A DNA stretch of 64,000 nt from Sphingobium terrigena. GTDB lineage: Bacteria; Pseudomonadota; Alphaproteobacteria; Sphingomonadales; Sphingomonadaceae. The translations under genes and the position numbers were made by a program. Below, one piece after another: positions 52,119 to 62,351 of the stretch. The stretch spans positions 62,001-126,000 of the forward strand of contig NZ_QVRA01000007.1 in NCBI RefSeq assembly GCF_003591655.1, in the 5' to 3' direction. Each line of letters starts with the position of its first letter. Within the stretch, counting starts at the first letter, position 1. A model generated the notes under the pieces. It searched no databases. It had not been told where the DNA came from and saw only the letters and a list, made by a program, of their open reading frames with translations.

Positions 52119-52850
52119 ATGCGGGGTGAATTGCAGGATCATGCGGCGGCTGCCGACGCCTATATGGCGTGGTGGACGCTCGCGGGCGTGGATGGTGCCG
52201 TGGCCGAATCGCCGGTCAACTGGTTGCGTCCGATGACTGTCGCGGATGCGAAGGGGGCGATTCGCGAGCCAGCCGCGCCTACCGTCCTTCAGGAAAAGCC
52301 CCAAAGCCTCGATTCGTTCCTTGGCTGGCTTGCGACCGATCCCGAACAGCCCGAACGGCGCTGGCCCGGCGCACCCATATTGCCGACCGGTGGCGAGGGC
52401 GCGTCGCTGATGGTCGTGACCGACCTGCCCGATCCGGCGGACATGGCGGCGGGGCAATTGCTGGCCGATCGCGCTGGCGCCCTGTTCGACGCGATGTTGC
52501 GCGCGATCGGGCTGGACCGCTCCACCATTCATCTCGCCTCGCTGTTCACCGCCCGTCCGCCCGGCGGCATGGTGGAGGCGTCTGATCTTTCCACCGTGGC
52601 CGACCGGATGCGCGCCCATGTCGCCCTCGCCCGGCCCCGCCGTTTGCTATTGCTGGGCGATCGGACGATCCGTGCGCTGCTTCCGACGGATGCCGCCACG
52701 ACCCCCGATGGTTTACGCGACTTTAACCATGAAGGCGGCATTGTGCCTGCCGTCGCCACATTTCATCCCCGCCTGCTGCTGACCCAGCCTGCGGCGAAAG
52801 CGGAATGCTGGCGCGCCCTGCAAAGCCTGATCGAGGAAGTCCGCCCGTGA
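52119..52850 (+). CDS. Uracil-DNA glycosylase-superfamily protein
   Basis: 243 residues. Fits the UDG-like fold by pattern: SLMVVTDLPDPADMAAGQLL where true enzymes have the GExPG water-activating loop, LLLLGDRTIRALL in the middle, and ATFHPRLLLTQPAAKAECW where they have the HPS/HPA loop. Family 4 enzymes carry four iron-sulfur cysteines; here only one cysteine exists (near the end), so it does not hold a cluster and the catalytic loop is altered. It may be a divergent or inactive DNA-repair protein. Its stop overlaps the next GTG start. Confidence 0.75.
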   Translation: MRGELQDHAAAADAYMAWWTLAGVDGAVAESPVNWLRPMTVADAKGAIREPAAPTVLQEKPQSLDSFLGWLATDPEQPERRWPGAPILPTGGEGASLMVVTDLPDPADMAAGQLLADRAGALFDAMLRAIGLDRSTIHLASLFTARPPGGMVEASDLSTVADRMRAHVALARPRRLLLLGDRTIRALLPTDAATTPDGLRDFNHEGGIVPAVATFHPRLLLTQPAAKAECWRALQSLIEEVRP

Positions 52851-54628
52851 TTCGTGCCGCGACCCACATGTCCAGCCTGGCCCTGATGGCGATGGGACTG
52901 GCTGCAACGCTGCCCGCCCGTGCCGAGACCGCCCCGATTTCTCCCGCGCTTGCCGCCGCGCCCGCTTCCCCGCTCCAGATTGGCGACGGGGCCAAGGCCA
53001 GCTATCGCGCCATCTTCACCGCGCTCCAAGGCCAGCAATGGGCCGAGGCCAAAACGCTGATCAACGCGCTGGATGCGCAGGACGCCGTGCGGCCTCTCGC
53101 CCTGTCCGAACTCTATCTCGCCAAGGGATCGCCCAAGGTCGAACTGTTCGACCTGCTCGACCTCATCAACAAGGCCGCGTGGCTGCCCAAGGCCGATCAG
53201 CTTTCCCGCCTAGCCGAAAAACGCGGCGCAACCATGCTGCCCACCCTGCCACAGGTGCAGAAAATGGTGTGGCTGGGGTCCGCACCCCGGCGCGAATATG
53301 TCGGATCGACCAAGACGGACACGCTGGCGATCGCGCTGGCGGGCCAGATCCAAGCGTTCGTCAAGGCCGACGATCCGGTCGGGGCCGAAGCGCTGCTGGC
53401 CACCGGCGAAACCGGCCTGACGCCCGAAGGGCTGACCGAAGTGCGCCAGCGCGTCGCATGGGCCTATTATATCGAAAATGACGACGCCAATGCCCGCCGC
53501 ATGGCCGCCCGCGCGCTCGAAACCCGCACCGGGGGCGACTGGACGGTGCAGGCGCACTGGACCGCAGGCCTTGCCGCATGGCGCCAGAATGACTGCCGCG
53601 CCGCCGCGCCCGCCTTCGCCAATGTCGCGGCCTTCGCCACCAATGCGGACATGCGCGCCGCTGGCGCCTATTGGGCCTCGCGCGCCTATATGGTCTGCGG
53701 TGAAGCGCCCAAGGTCGCCAATTATCTGAAACTCGCCGCCCGTTCGGAAGAAACATTCTATGGGCTGCTGGCGCGCGAATCGCTGGGGATGCCGCTCGGC
53801 GCGCCGCCGGTCGCGACCCGGTTCGGCCAGGCTGAATGGCTGGCGCTCAAGGACAGCCCCAATGCCCGCGCCGCCATCGCCCTCGCCGCGATCGGCGACA
53901 CTGCCCGCGCCGACGAAATGCTCCGCTATCAGGCGAAGATCGGCGGCACCGGCCAATATGACGCGCTGCTTCGCCTGGCGAGCGCGCTTAACCTGCCCGC
54001 GACCCAGCTATGGCTTGCCCATAACGGCCCGGCGGGCAAGCAACCGGCCAGCTTCGCCCGCTTCCCCGCGCCCGACTGGCGCCCCGATGGCGGCTGGCGG
54101 GTCGATCCCTCGCTCATCTACGCCCACACCTTGCAGGAATCGGGCTTCCGTTCCGATGTAGTCAGCAGCGCGGGCGCGCGCGGACTGATGCAGGTGCGCC
54201 CCGGCACCGGCAGCGACATGGGAATGGCGTCAGCCGCACAGCTCTTCGTGCCATCCACCAACATGGAATTTGGCCAGCGCTATCTCGAAGCGCTGCGCGA
54301 CATGAGCGCCACCGGCGGCCTTCTGCCCAAGGTGATGGCGGCGTACAATGCCGGGCCGCTGCCGGTCGAACGGTGGAACGCTCAGGTCAAGGACAAGGGC
54401 GATCCATTGCTGTTCATGGAATCGCTGCCCTATTATGAAACCCGCGCCTATGTGAACATCGTCATGCGCAATTACTGGATGTACCAGATTCAGGCGAAGG
54501 GGACCGCCGATTGCCTGACCGGCATGGCACAGGGCATGTGGCCGACCTTCCCCAATGCCAAGGGCGTGAAACTCGTTCGTTTGAGCCATGCCGATGGCCG
54601 CGCCAGCATGGGCGGCGGGTCCGACTGA
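52847..54628 (+). CDS. Soluble lytic murein transglycosylase
   Basis: 593 residues. Signal peptide ([17 protein letters not shown]), a long helical superhelix of TPR-like repeats (about 40-410), and a C-terminal Slt catalytic domain: [20 protein letters not shown] with the catalytic Glu, then [11 protein letters not shown] and [15 protein letters not shown]. It cuts peptidoglycan glycan strands in the periplasm. The start is the GTG at 52847 that overlaps the upstream stop (GTGA); an ATG at 52868 is possible. Its stop overlaps the moaB start (TGATG). Confidence 0.93.
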   Translation: MIRAATHMSSLALMAMGLAATLPARAETAPISPALAAAPASPLQIGDGAKASYRAIFTALQGQQWAEAKTLINALDAQDAVRPLALSELYLAKGSPKVELFDLLDLINKAAWLPKADQLSRLAEKRGATMLPTLPQVQKMVWLGSAPRREYVGSTKTDTLAIALAGQIQAFVKADDPVGAEALLATGETGLTPEGLTEVRQRVAWAYYIENDDANARRMAARALETRTGGDWTVQAHWTAGLAAWRQNDCRAAAPAFANVAAFATNADMRAAGAYWASRAYMVCGEAPKVANYLKLAARSEETFYGLLARESLGMPLGAPPVATRFGQAEWLALKDSPNARAAIALAAIGDTARADEMLRYQAKIGGTGQYDALLRLASALNLPATQLWLAHNGPAGKQPASFARFPAPDWRPDGGWRVDPSLIYAHTLQESGFRSDVVSSAGARGLMQVRPGTGSDMGMASAAQLFVPSTNMEFGQRYLEALRDMSATGGLLPKVMAAYNAGPLPVERWNAQVKDKGDPLLFMESLPYYETRAYVNIVMRNYWMYQIQAKGTADCLTGMAQGMWPTFPNAKGVKLVRLSHADGRASMGGGSD

Positions 54629-55155
54629 TGCCGATCGACGAAAGCCGGACCTTCATCCCCGTCCGAATCGCCGTTCTGACCGTATCCGACACGCGCAGCG
54701 CGGCGGACGACCGTTCCGGCGACACGCTGGTCGAACGGCTGGAAAGCGCGGGCCATATCCTCGCCGCCCGCTACATTGAGCGCGACGACAAGTCCGCCAT
54801 CATCGCCCGGCTCCACGCCTGGATCGACGACCCGGACATCGACGTGATCCTCACCACCGGCGGCACCGGCGTCACTGGCCGCGACATTACCCCCGAAGCG
54901 CTGGCACAGGTCCAGGACAAGGAAATTCCGGGCTTTGGCGAACTGTTCCGCTGGCTCAGCTACCAGACGATCGGCACCTCGACCATCCAGTCCCGCGCCA
55001 CCGCCTGCGTCGCGCGCGGCACCTATATCTTCGCGCTCCCCGGATCGACCGGCGCAGTGAAAGATGCCTGGGACGGCATATTGTCGAGCCAGCTCGACAG
55101 CCGTTTCCGTCCCTGCAATTTCGTCGAACTGATGCCCCGCCTGACGGAGCGCTGA
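54628..55155 (+). CDS. moaB: Molybdenum cofactor biosynthesis protein MoaB
   Basis: 175 residues. Binds molybdopterin and adenylylates it, or helps in that step. Signature: [40 protein letters not shown] and [18 protein letters not shown]. Length is close to the E. coli protein (170). It is the third gene of a tightly overlapped run that includes two unrelated envelope and repair genes. Confidence 0.93.
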   Translation: MPIDESRTFIPVRIAVLTVSDTRSAADDRSGDTLVERLESAGHILAARYIERDDKSAIIARLHAWIDDPDIDVILTTGGTGVTGRDITPEALAQVQDKEIPGFGELFRWLSYQTIGTSTIQSRATACVARGTYIFALPGSTGAVKDAWDGILSSQLDSRFRPCNFVELMPRLTER

Positions 55156-55211
55156 CGCGAACTTGCCATATGCGATATGGGCTGGTTTTACGAACTTCCG
55201 ATTGACCTTTT

Positions 55212-55226
55212 GTTCCTTTTATGTTC
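55212..55226 (+). promoter_or_regulatory. Candidate LexA (SOS) box
   Basis: GTTC-CTTTTAT-GTTC matches the alphaproteobacterial LexA operator GTTC-N7-GTTC exactly. It lies 10 bases before the ATG of the radical SAM gene, so bound LexA would block transcription initiation or early elongation. Confidence 0.7.
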
Positions 55227-55236
55227 TTATCTCTAT

Positions 55237-56304
55237 ATGGGAATAGAGAAAGGAAGAGGCGCAACATTCAACACGCAAAGTGTGCGTTTTTCCCTGCCCC
55301 AGCGCGAAATCGACGGCGACTGGCTCGACGCTGTGGCCGATATTGACGGCCCGCTTCCCCGCCGCCGGACGCAGGTGACGATCGAACATCCCCGCACGAT
55401 CATCGCCCGCAATGCTTCGCCCGACATCGGTTTCGACCAGTCGATCAATGCCTATCGCGGTTGTGAGCATGGCTGCATCTATTGCTACGCCCGCCCGTCC
55501 CACGCCTATCATGACCTGTCGCCGGGTCTGGATTTTGAAACGAAGCTGTTTGCCAAACCGGACGCGGCCAACCTGCTGCGCGCCGAATTGTCGAAGAAAA
55601 ATTACGCCGTCATGCCCATAGCCCTGGGCACCAATACCGATCCTTACCAGCCGATCGAGAAGGATTGGGGGATTACGAGGGCGATATTGGAGCTGCTGGC
55701 GGAATGCCGCCACCCCGTGTTCATCACCACCAAGTCCGACCGCATCCTGCGCGACATGGATCTACTCGCTGCCATGGCGCGCGACAGGCTGGTGTCGGTC
55801 GCGATTTCGGTGACGACGCTGGACCCGGCGGTCGCCCGCACGCTGGAACCACGCGCACCCCATCCGCTGCGCCGGGTGGAGGCGATCCGGCGACTCGCTG
55901 ACGCTGGCGTGCCGGTCTATGCCAGCCTCTCGCCGATCATCCCGGCCATCACCGATCATGAGATTGAGAGCATCGTCGCCCGCGTCGCCGCCGCCGGTGC
56001 GCGCGAAGTGACCTATATCCCCGTCCGCCTGCCCCATGAAGTCGCGCCGTTGTTCCGCGCCTGGCTCGACGCCCATTATCCCGATCGCTCGGCGCGGGTG
56101 ATGGCGATCATCCGCGAGTTGCGCGGCGGGCGCGACAATGACCCCAATTTTGGCAGCCGGATGCGCGGACAAGGCGTGTGGGCGGACCTCATCCGCAGCC
56201 GTTTCATCAAGGCCCGCAAGCGCGCCGGACTGGGGGCCGAACGGCTGACCCTGCGCACCGACCTGTTCCGCCCGCCCGAAGGCGCGCAGATGCGGCTGTT
56301 ATGA
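55237..56304 (+). CDS. PA0069-type radical SAM protein
   Basis: 355 residues. Radical SAM cluster motif CEHGCIYCYARPSH (CxxxCxxC). Other marks: DIGFDQSINAYRGC, ALGTNTDPYQPIEKDWGITR, VFITTKSDRILRDMDLLA and SLSPIIPAITDHEIE. The family is related to the spore photoproduct lyase-like group, and its substrate is unknown. The ATG at 55237 was chosen because the upstream extension is hydrophobic and lies over the SOS box. A LexA box suggests it acts in the DNA damage response. Confidence 0.9.
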   Translation: MGIEKGRGATFNTQSVRFSLPQREIDGDWLDAVADIDGPLPRRRTQVTIEHPRTIIARNASPDIGFDQSINAYRGCEHGCIYCYARPSHAYHDLSPGLDFETKLFAKPDAANLLRAELSKKNYAVMPIALGTNTDPYQPIEKDWGITRAILELLAECRHPVFITTKSDRILRDMDLLAAMARDRLVSVAISVTTLDPAVARTLEPRAPHPLRRVEAIRRLADAGVPVYASLSPIIPAITDHEIESIVARVAAAGAREVTYIPVRLPHEVAPLFRAWLDAHYPDRSARVMAIIRELRGGRDNDPNFGSRMRGQGVWADLIRSRFIKARKRAGLGAERLTLRTDLFRPPEGAQMRLL

Positions 56305-56307
56305 TCG

Positions 56308-59300
56308 TCAGCCGACCAGTCGCATCCCGGCCCGGCGGTTGCGAATCTTGTATCCGTCCTGCGTCGCCTCCATCCGCTCGAACCGGTGGATCGTCAGGTT
56401 GGGAATTACCGACATGGCATCGACCTGATCCGCGCCCAGCAGGAAATCATCGCCCAGGAACAGCCGCACCGCCTGACCGTTCGCAGCGGGCGTGCGCAAA
56501 AACAATTCGCTCCGCCCGCCCCGGCTCTGCGCCATCAACGCGGCCAGTGCCTCGACCGCTGCCGGATCGGTCGCGTCCACCACCAGTTCCATGCGCGACG
56601 CGCTGGCAATCAGCTTGAATGGCTCGATCTTGCGCACGGTCACGCGCGGCGTTTCCTCGCCCGGCAGTCGGTCCAGCTCGACATAAAGCAGCGCACAATC
56701 GCCATCGCGCGCCAGTTCCTCGATCGCCTTGCAGGCATCCTCCTCAAAGCAACTGGCCTGAAACTGGCCGCTGCTGTCGGAGAATGTCGCATTGGCATAA
56801 CGCGCCCCGCGCTTGGTCTCACGCCAACGGACATCCTCGACCATCGCCGCCATGACGCCAGTGGCGCGCGCCTCCCCGGTCAATGGCTCCGCGCAGATCG
56901 CGCCATAGCTTTTGGCGCCCCGCGCATCGGCCAGATGGCGATAGCGGTCGACGGGGTGAGCGGAGAAATAGAAGCCGAATGCCTCCTTCTCCTGCGCCAT
57001 CCGATCGGCCACCGACCAGGCCTGATGCGGCGGGATGCGGACATCGGCATGGGGCGTCTCAACATCGCCAAACAGCCCGCCCTGCCCGCTTTCGCGCGCC
57101 TGCGCCGCGCTCGACGCAACGCTCAATATCGTCTCGGCCGCCGCATGGACGCCCGCCCGGTCGGCATGGATCGCATCGAATGCGCCAGACGCCGCCAGGC
57201 TCTCCAGCTGCCGCCGGTTGAGCAGGCGCGGTTCGATCCGGTCGGCAATATCGTCCAGGCTCTTGAACGGTCCACCAGCGTCACGTTCGGCGACCAGCTG
57301 GTCCATCGCCTTCTCGCCTACGCCTTTCAGGCCGCCGAGCGCATAGCGAACGGCATAGCCCAAACGTGGATCGTCGCCCTCATGCGCGATCGGTTCGACC
57401 GAAAAGTCCGCCTGACTGCGGTTGATGTCCGGCGGCAGGCAGGTCAGCCCCATGCGCCGCATATCGTCCACGAATATGGTCAGCTTGTCGGTCAGGTGGA
57501 TATCGAAGGCCATCGACCCGGCGTAGAATTCCGCCGGATAATGGGCCTTCAACCACGCCGTCTGATAGGCGAGCAAGGCATAGGCCGCCGCGTGCGATTT
57601 GTTGAACCCATAGCCTGCGAACTTGTCAATCAAGTCGAACAGCTCATTCGCCTTGGCGGGCTTGATGTCGCTCGCCGCGCACCCCTCGACAAAGCGCGAA
57701 CGCTGCGCGTCCATCTCCGCCTTCACCTTCTTGCCCATCGCCCGGCGCAACAGGTCGGCGTCGCCCAGGCTGTAGCCGGCCAATATCTGCGCGGCCTGCA
57801 TCACCTGTTCCTGATAGACGAAGATGCCGTATGTCTCTTCAAGGATCGGTTTCAGCAAGATATGGGGATATTCAATCTCCTCCTGCCCATTTTTCCGCCG
57901 CCCGAACATCGGGATATTGTCCATCGGGCCGGGCCGGTAGAGCGAGACGAGCGCGATGATGTCGCCGAAATTGGTCGGCCGAACGGCGGCCAGCGTCTTG
58001 CGCATCCCTTCCGATTCCAGCTGGAACACGCCGACGGTGTCGCCGCGCTGGAGTAGATCATAGACGGCGCTATCGTCCCAACTGAGCGTATCCAGCTCGA
58101 TCGTGACGCCGCGCGCCGCCAGCAGTTGCACGGCCTTCTGCAACACCGACAGCGTTTTCAGGCCCAGAAAGTCGAACTTCACAAGGCCTGCGCCCTCGAC
58201 ATATTTCATGTCGAATTGCGTCACCGGCATGTCGGATCGCGGATCGCGATAGAGCGGCACCAGCTGCTGCAACGGGCGGTCGCCGATCACCACGCCTGCG
58301 GCATGGGTGGAGCTGTGGCGCGGAAAGCCCTCCAGCTTCATCGCATAGTCGATCAGCCGTTTGACCTGCGCGTCATTGTCATATTCCGCGCGAAACTCCG
58401 CCACGCCGTTGAGCGACCGCTCCAGCGTCCAGGGGTCGGTCGGGTGGTTGGGGACCAGCTTGGCGAGGCGATCGACCTGGCCATAGCTCATCTGGAGAAC
58501 ACGGCCGGTGTCCTTGAGAACCGCGCGGGCTTTCAGCTTTCCGAAGGTGATGATCTGCGCGACATGGTCGGTGCCATATTTTTGCTGGACGTAGCGGATC
58601 ACCTCACCGCGCCGCGTTTCGCAAAAGTCGATGTCGAAGTCGGGCATCGACACACGTTCCGGGTTCAGGAAGCGCTCGAACAGCAAGCCGAGTTGTAGCG
58701 GATCAAGATCGGTGATGAGCAGCGCCCAGGCGACGACCGACCCTGCACCGGAACCACGGCCCGGACCCACTGGAATATCATGATCCTTGGCCCATTTGAT
58801 GAAGTCGGCAACGATCAGAAAGTAGCCGGGAAAGCCCATCTGGATGATGATGTCGGTCTCAAATTTGAGCCGGTCGAGATAGGGCTGGCGCGCTGCGTCA
58901 TCGATGATGCCGAGCTTCGCCAGTCGCGCGTCGAGACCCGCACTGGCGAGATCGCGCAGCATTCGCGCTTCGCCCTCAATATCGCCGGCCAGGCTCGGCA
59001 GGATCGGCTTGCGCTTGGGGGCTGCAACGGCGCAGCGCTGGGCGACGACCAGCGTGTTGGCCAATGCTTCGGGCAAATCGTCGAACAGGCGCCGCATTTC
59101 CGCCGCCGGTTTCATCCAGGCGTCGGGCGAGCTGGTGCGCCGGTCGGGCATATCGACATAAGCGCTGTCGGCGATGCAGAGCATGACGTCATGCGCGGCG
59201 TGGAAATGCGGCTCGGTAAAGCAGGTCGGGTTGGTTGCGACCAGCGGCAGGTTGCGGGCATAGGCCAGTTCCAGTAATTCCGGCTCCGCCTTCCCCTCGA

Positions 59301-59841
59301 CCGGATCGAGCCGACGGCAGATTTCGATATAGAGCCGGTCGGGGAACAGCGCTTCCAGCCGCGCCGCATAGGCCTGCGCCGCGTCGGGCTGGTCCTCCGC
59401 GAACAGCCGCGCCAGTGCGCCCTCCCCGCCTGCCGTCAGCGCGATCAGCCCGTCAGTGCGCCCTTCCAGCACATCCAGCCCGACATGAGGCACTTCTTCC
59501 AATGGCCGGTCGAGATGCGCCATCGACACCAAAGCGCACAGATTGTCATAGCCCGTCTCATCCTGCGCATAGAGCGCGAGCCAGTCATGGACCGGGGCGG
59601 CATTGGCCGGGCGGCCGGGGCGCAATATGCCCAGCATCGCGCCGATCAGCGGCTGGACGCCTTCGCTCTTGCAGGCGTCGGAGAAAGCCATCGAGCCGTA
59701 GAGGCCATTGCGGTCGGTGATCGCGGCGGCGGGGAAGCCCAGCGCCTTGGCTTGCTTGGCGATCTTCTTGGGATCGATCGCCCCTTCCAACATGGTGTAG
59801 GAGGAGAAAATGCGGAGCGGAACGAAAGCGGCGTGGGGCAT
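56308..59841 (-). CDS. dnaE: DNA polymerase III alpha subunit
   Basis: 1177 residues. N-terminal PHP domain (PLRIFSSYTMLEGAIDPKKI), polymerase core with GPGRGSGAGSVVAW and the catalytic aspartates in MPDFDIDFCETRRGEV, then SLYRPGPMDNIPMF and GYGFNKSHAAAYALLAYQ. A clamp-binding-like QGGLF lies near 900, followed by an OB-fold (ATGVMAAMVEDVRW). This length is that of the replicative DnaE1, not the error-prone DnaE2. The ATG at 59841 opens on MPHAAFVPLR, the usual start. It converges with the radical SAM gene, with a gap of 3 bases. Confidence 0.96.
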   Translation of the reverse strand: MPHAAFVPLRIFSSYTMLEGAIDPKKIAKQAKALGFPAAAITDRNGLYGSMAFSDACKSEGVQPLIGAMLGILRPGRPANAAPVHDWLALYAQDETGYDNLCALVSMAHLDRPLEEVPHVGLDVLEGRTDGLIALTAGGEGALARLFAEDQPDAAQAYAARLEALFPDRLYIEICRRLDPVEGKAEPELLELAYARNLPLVATNPTCFTEPHFHAAHDVMLCIADSAYVDMPDRRTSSPDAWMKPAAEMRRLFDDLPEALANTLVVAQRCAVAAPKRKPILPSLAGDIEGEARMLRDLASAGLDARLAKLGIIDDAARQPYLDRLKFETDIIIQMGFPGYFLIVADFIKWAKDHDIPVGPGRGSGAGSVVAWALLITDLDPLQLGLLFERFLNPERVSMPDFDIDFCETRRGEVIRYVQQKYGTDHVAQIITFGKLKARAVLKDTGRVLQMSYGQVDRLAKLVPNHPTDPWTLERSLNGVAEFRAEYDNDAQVKRLIDYAMKLEGFPRHSSTHAAGVVIGDRPLQQLVPLYRDPRSDMPVTQFDMKYVEGAGLVKFDFLGLKTLSVLQKAVQLLAARGVTIELDTLSWDDSAVYDLLQRGDTVGVFQLESEGMRKTLAAVRPTNFGDIIALVSLYRPGPMDNIPMFGRRKNGQEEIEYPHILLKPILEETYGIFVYQEQVMQAAQILAGYSLGDADLLRRAMGKKVKAEMDAQRSRFVEGCAASDIKPAKANELFDLIDKFAGYGFNKSHAAAYALLAYQTAWLKAHYPAEFYAGSMAFDIHLTDKLTIFVDDMRRMGLTCLPPDINRSQADFSVEPIAHEGDDPRLGYAVRYALGGLKGVGEKAMDQLVAERDAGGPFKSLDDIADRIEPRLLNRRQLESLAASGAFDAIHADRAGVHAAAETILSVASSAAQARESGQGGLFGDVETPHADVRIPPHQAWSVADRMAQEKEAFGFYFSAHPVDRYRHLADARGAKSYGAICAEPLTGEARATGVMAAMVEDVRWRETKRGARYANATFSDSSGQFQASCFEEDACKAIEELARDGDCALLYVELDRLPGEETPRVTVRKIEPFKLIASASRMELVVDATDPAAVEALAALMAQSRGGRSELFLRTPAANGQAVRLFLGDDFLLGADQVDAMSVIPNLTIHRFERMEATQDGYKIRNRRAGMRLVG

Positions 59842-59914
59842 AGGACATACTATCCAGAAGGCGTGGTTCGTGACCAGCCCTGCTGGAGAAAAGTCTGTGG
59901 GTAAGATTGGAGGG

Positions 59915-60586
59915 CTATTCCAAAACGCCCTCATGCAGCCGGACCACCCGGTCCATCTTGGCCGCGAGCCGTTCATTATGGGTCGCGACCAATGCCGCCG
60001 ATCCTTCCTCTCGCACCAGCCGCAAAAATTCTGCCAGCACGACGTCGGCGGTGCGTTCGTCCAGATTGCCGGTCGGTTCGTCTGCCAGCACCAAAGCGGG
60101 CCGGTTGGCGAGCGCGCGGGCGACGGCGACGCGCTGCTGCTCGCCGCCCGACAACTGGCTGGGGCGGTGGTCGAGCCGATGGCCAAGGCCCAGCGAGGTC
60201 AGCAGCGATTCCGCGCGGGTGCGCGCGACCGCCATGTCGGTGTCGCGGATCACCTGCGGCAGGATGACATTTTCGGTCGCGTTGAAATCGGGCAGCAGAT
60301 GGTGGAACTGATAGACGAAGCCCATGGCATCGCGGCGCAACCGGGTGCGACCGTCATTATCGAGCTTGGCCGCTTCCTCGCCATCAATGCGGATCGACCC
60401 GTCAAAGCCGCCTTCAAGCAGGCCGACCGCCTGGAGCAGCGTGGACTTGCCGGAACCCGATGGTCCCAGCAGCGCGACAATCTCGCCCTGGCCCACGGTC
60501 AGGTCGACACCGCGCAGGACGTGGATCGTCTCGCCGCCCTGGGTGAAGCTGCGGGTCAGGCCCGTGACCTTTAGAATATCATTCAT
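59915..60586 (-). CDS. lolD: Lipoprotein-releasing system ATPase LolD
   Basis: 223 residues. ABC ATPase: Walker [15 protein letters not shown], signature [15 protein letters not shown] and Walker [14 protein letters not shown], with H-loop VATHNE. It powers the LolCDE complex, which extracts lipoproteins from the inner membrane for delivery to the outer membrane. It starts inside the last codons of the lolC gene (8-base overlap). Confidence 0.95.
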   Translation of the reverse strand: MNDILKVTGLTRSFTQGGETIHVLRGVDLTVGQGEIVALLGPSGSGKSTLLQAVGLLEGGFDGSIRIDGEEAAKLDNDGRTRLRRDAMGFVYQFHHLLPDFNATENVILPQVIRDTDMAVARTRAESLLTSLGLGHRLDHRPSQLSGGEQQRVAVARALANRPALVLADEPTGNLDERTADVVLAEFLRLVREEGSAALVATHNERLAAKMDRVVRLHEGVLE

Positions 60587-61829
60587 AGCGAAGGACCTGC
60601 ACAGGATCGGTATTGGCGGCCTTGAAGGCGGGATAGAGGGTGGCCAGGAAGCTGAACAGCAGCGCCATGATGCAGATGGTGGCGATCTCCACCGGATCGG
60701 CCTGCGAAGGCAATTCAGTCAGGAAACGGATCGAGGGGTCCCACAGATTCTGCCCCGTCACAAACTGGATCGCGTTGACGACATTCTGGCGGAAGAAGAG
60801 GAAGGTGAAGCCAAGGATCAGCCCCGCGACCATGCCCAGCGTGCCGATGGTGACGCCCACGGTCATGAAAATCCGCACGAGGCCCGCGCGGCTGGCCCCC
60901 ATCGTCCGCAGGATCGCGATGTCGCGCGTCTTGGCGCGCACCAGCATGATGAGCGAGGAGAGGATATTGAACACCGCGACCAGCACGATGATCGACAGCA
61001 CCACGAACATCGCGACCCGCTCGACGGCCAGCGCCTCGAACAGGGAAGCGTTCATCTGTCGCCAGTCGGTGATGACGGCGCGGCCTGCGACCTTGCCTGC
61101 AAGCGGCTCCAATATCTGACCGACCTTGTCCGCATCAACCGTCTCGACCTCAATCATGCCGACGACATCGCCGAGCAGGAGCAGCGTCTGGGCGTCCTCC
61201 ATCGGCATGACGACGAACGCCTTGTCATAATCATAAATGCCGACCTCGAAAATGGCGGCGACCTGATAGGCGACCTGACGCGGCACCGTGCCAAAGGGGG
61301 TGGAGCGGCCTGCGGGATTGATGACGGTCAGGCTGTCACCCAACTGGATACCCATATTTTCCGCAAGGCGCGATCCGATGCCGATCTTGCCGCTATTGGC
61401 GGTCAGATTGTCCAGACTGCCCGCGATCACCTTGCCCTTGAGCGTCTTGTTGGTGCGGATGTCGGGCACGGTCATGCCGCGCACCAGCACGGCTTCGGCC
61501 CGGCCGTTGAAGGTGGCGAGCAAGGGTTGTTCGATCATCGGCGTCGCGCTGGTAACGCCCGGCGTCGCTTTGGCCTCGGCCAGAACCGACTTCCAGTCGG
61601 GCAGGCGACCGCCATAGCCCTGAACCACGGCATGGCCGTTGAGGCCGACAATCTTGTCGAACAGTTCGGCGCGAAAGCCGTTCATGACGCTCATGACGAT
61701 GATGAGCGCGGCGACACCCAGCATGACGGCGGCCAGGCTGATCCCGGCGACGAGGAAGATGAAACCCTCCCCCTTGCCCGGCAACAGGTAGCGTTTGGCG
61801 ATCATGCGTTCGTAGCGGGATAGAATCAT
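60579..61829 (-). CDS. lolC: Lipoprotein-releasing permease LolC/LolE
   Basis: 416 residues. Inner-membrane permease of the FtsX/MacB type: the first membrane segment [20 protein letters not shown], a large periplasmic domain, and three late segments ([20 protein letters not shown] and others). Family mark: [19 protein letters not shown] reads here as [18 protein letters not shown]. Alphaproteobacteria usually carry one such permease as a homodimer, so lolC or lolE are both used as names. It overlaps lolD. Confidence 0.94.
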   Translation of the reverse strand: MILSRYERMIAKRYLLPGKGEGFIFLVAGISLAAVMLGVAALIIVMSVMNGFRAELFDKIVGLNGHAVVQGYGGRLPDWKSVLAEAKATPGVTSATPMIEQPLLATFNGRAEAVLVRGMTVPDIRTNKTLKGKVIAGSLDNLTANSGKIGIGSRLAENMGIQLGDSLTVINPAGRSTPFGTVPRQVAYQVAAIFEVGIYDYDKAFVVMPMEDAQTLLLLGDVVGMIEVETVDADKVGQILEPLAGKVAGRAVITDWRQMNASLFEALAVERVAMFVVLSIIVLVAVFNILSSLIMLVRAKTRDIAILRTMGASRAGLVRIFMTVGVTIGTLGMVAGLILGFTFLFFRQNVVNAIQFVTGQNLWDPSIRFLTELPSQADPVEIATICIMALLFSFLATLYPAFKAANTDPVQVLRYE

Positions 61830-61979
61830 GTGGCGCGGGCGGCCTTTGTGAAGGGACAGGCTGATCGTCTAGGCATAGCGTCCCTGAACGGCAAGCATTG
61901 CCAGATTGTTGCATCGTGGCCACAGGCATCGGCGCAAAATCACACGCACCCGATTTTGCCCGTGACTCCGCCCCGCAGC

Positions 61980-62145
61980 GGTCATAGCAAGACACTCGAA
62001 GCACAGGTAAAAGGCCGTGGTTCAGGGATACTGCATCCCGCTTCGAGCTTAGGGGGCTGAGAAGCGGTTGAGGCAGGCCAAGGGGGAGACGAGCAATCGT
62101 CCATTAAGCGCCCGGATCGTGAAAGCACGGTCCGGGCGCTTTTTT
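61980..62145 (+). ncRNA. Candidate small RNA ending in a strong terminator
   Basis: The plus strand before the terminator carries no open frame of note but has several self-complementary parts, such as GAAGCACAGG, GCTTCGAGCTTAGG and GAAGCGGTTGAGG. The 5' end is not known; the start given is a guess based on where the non-GC-rich upstream stretch ends. It does not match tRNA, 6S, SRP RNA, RNase P RNA or tmRNA as far as I can tell. Confidence 0.4.
62107..62145 (+). terminator. Rho-independent terminator
   Basis: AGCGCCCGGATCGT and ACGGTCCGGGCGCT form a 14-bp stem (one G-T pair) with loop GAAAGC, followed by TTTTTT. Confidence 0.9.
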
Positions 62146-62232
62146 GTCTGCATTTTCTATCGCGCCCTGACGATAGGACAAACTGTCCACCCCCTTGTCC
62201 CTCCATGCCGAGTTGGACACGCATGAAATCCT

Positions 62233-62260
62233 CTTGAAACCCGAAAAGCCCGAACCATAT
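62233..62260 (+). promoter_or_regulatory. Candidate RpoH heat-shock promoter of hsp20
   Basis: CTTGAA (62233-62238), 16-base spacer, CCATAT (62255-62260), in agreement with the alphaproteobacterial sigma-32 consensus. It would start transcription near 62267. Confidence 0.65.
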
Positions 62261-62266
62261 CAATCT

Positions 62267-62351
62267 CGTCCGGCCGCCATATGGGGCTGGACGCAGTATT
62301 GCCGGACGCCGGTTTCGGGTTCGGCAGGTTCATTTTGCTCTTTGGGAGATT
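62267..62351 (+). ncRNA. ROSE-like RNA thermometer leader of hsp20
   Basis: An 85-base leader with hairpin potential (GTCCGGCC/GGGCTGGAC, GCCGG/TTCGGC). It ends in TTTTGCTCTTTGGGAGATT directly before the ATG. TTGCTC facing GGGAG is the arrangement of the 3' hairpin of ROSE elements, where UUGCU masks the ribosome site and melts at high temperature. Recognised by eye, not by covariance search. Confidence 0.55.

Larger units (their letters stand above)
61830..62351. other. Intergenic region lolC-hsp20
   Basis: 522 bases without a convincing protein gene. It contains a strong terminator at 62107-62145 with no coding gene before it, and the heat-shock promoter and leader of hsp20 after it. Confidence 0.6.

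Noticed and set aside
61980..62145. Assigning the candidate RNA to 6S, SRP or tmRNA
   Set aside because: The conserved cores of these RNAs could not be found in the sequence.
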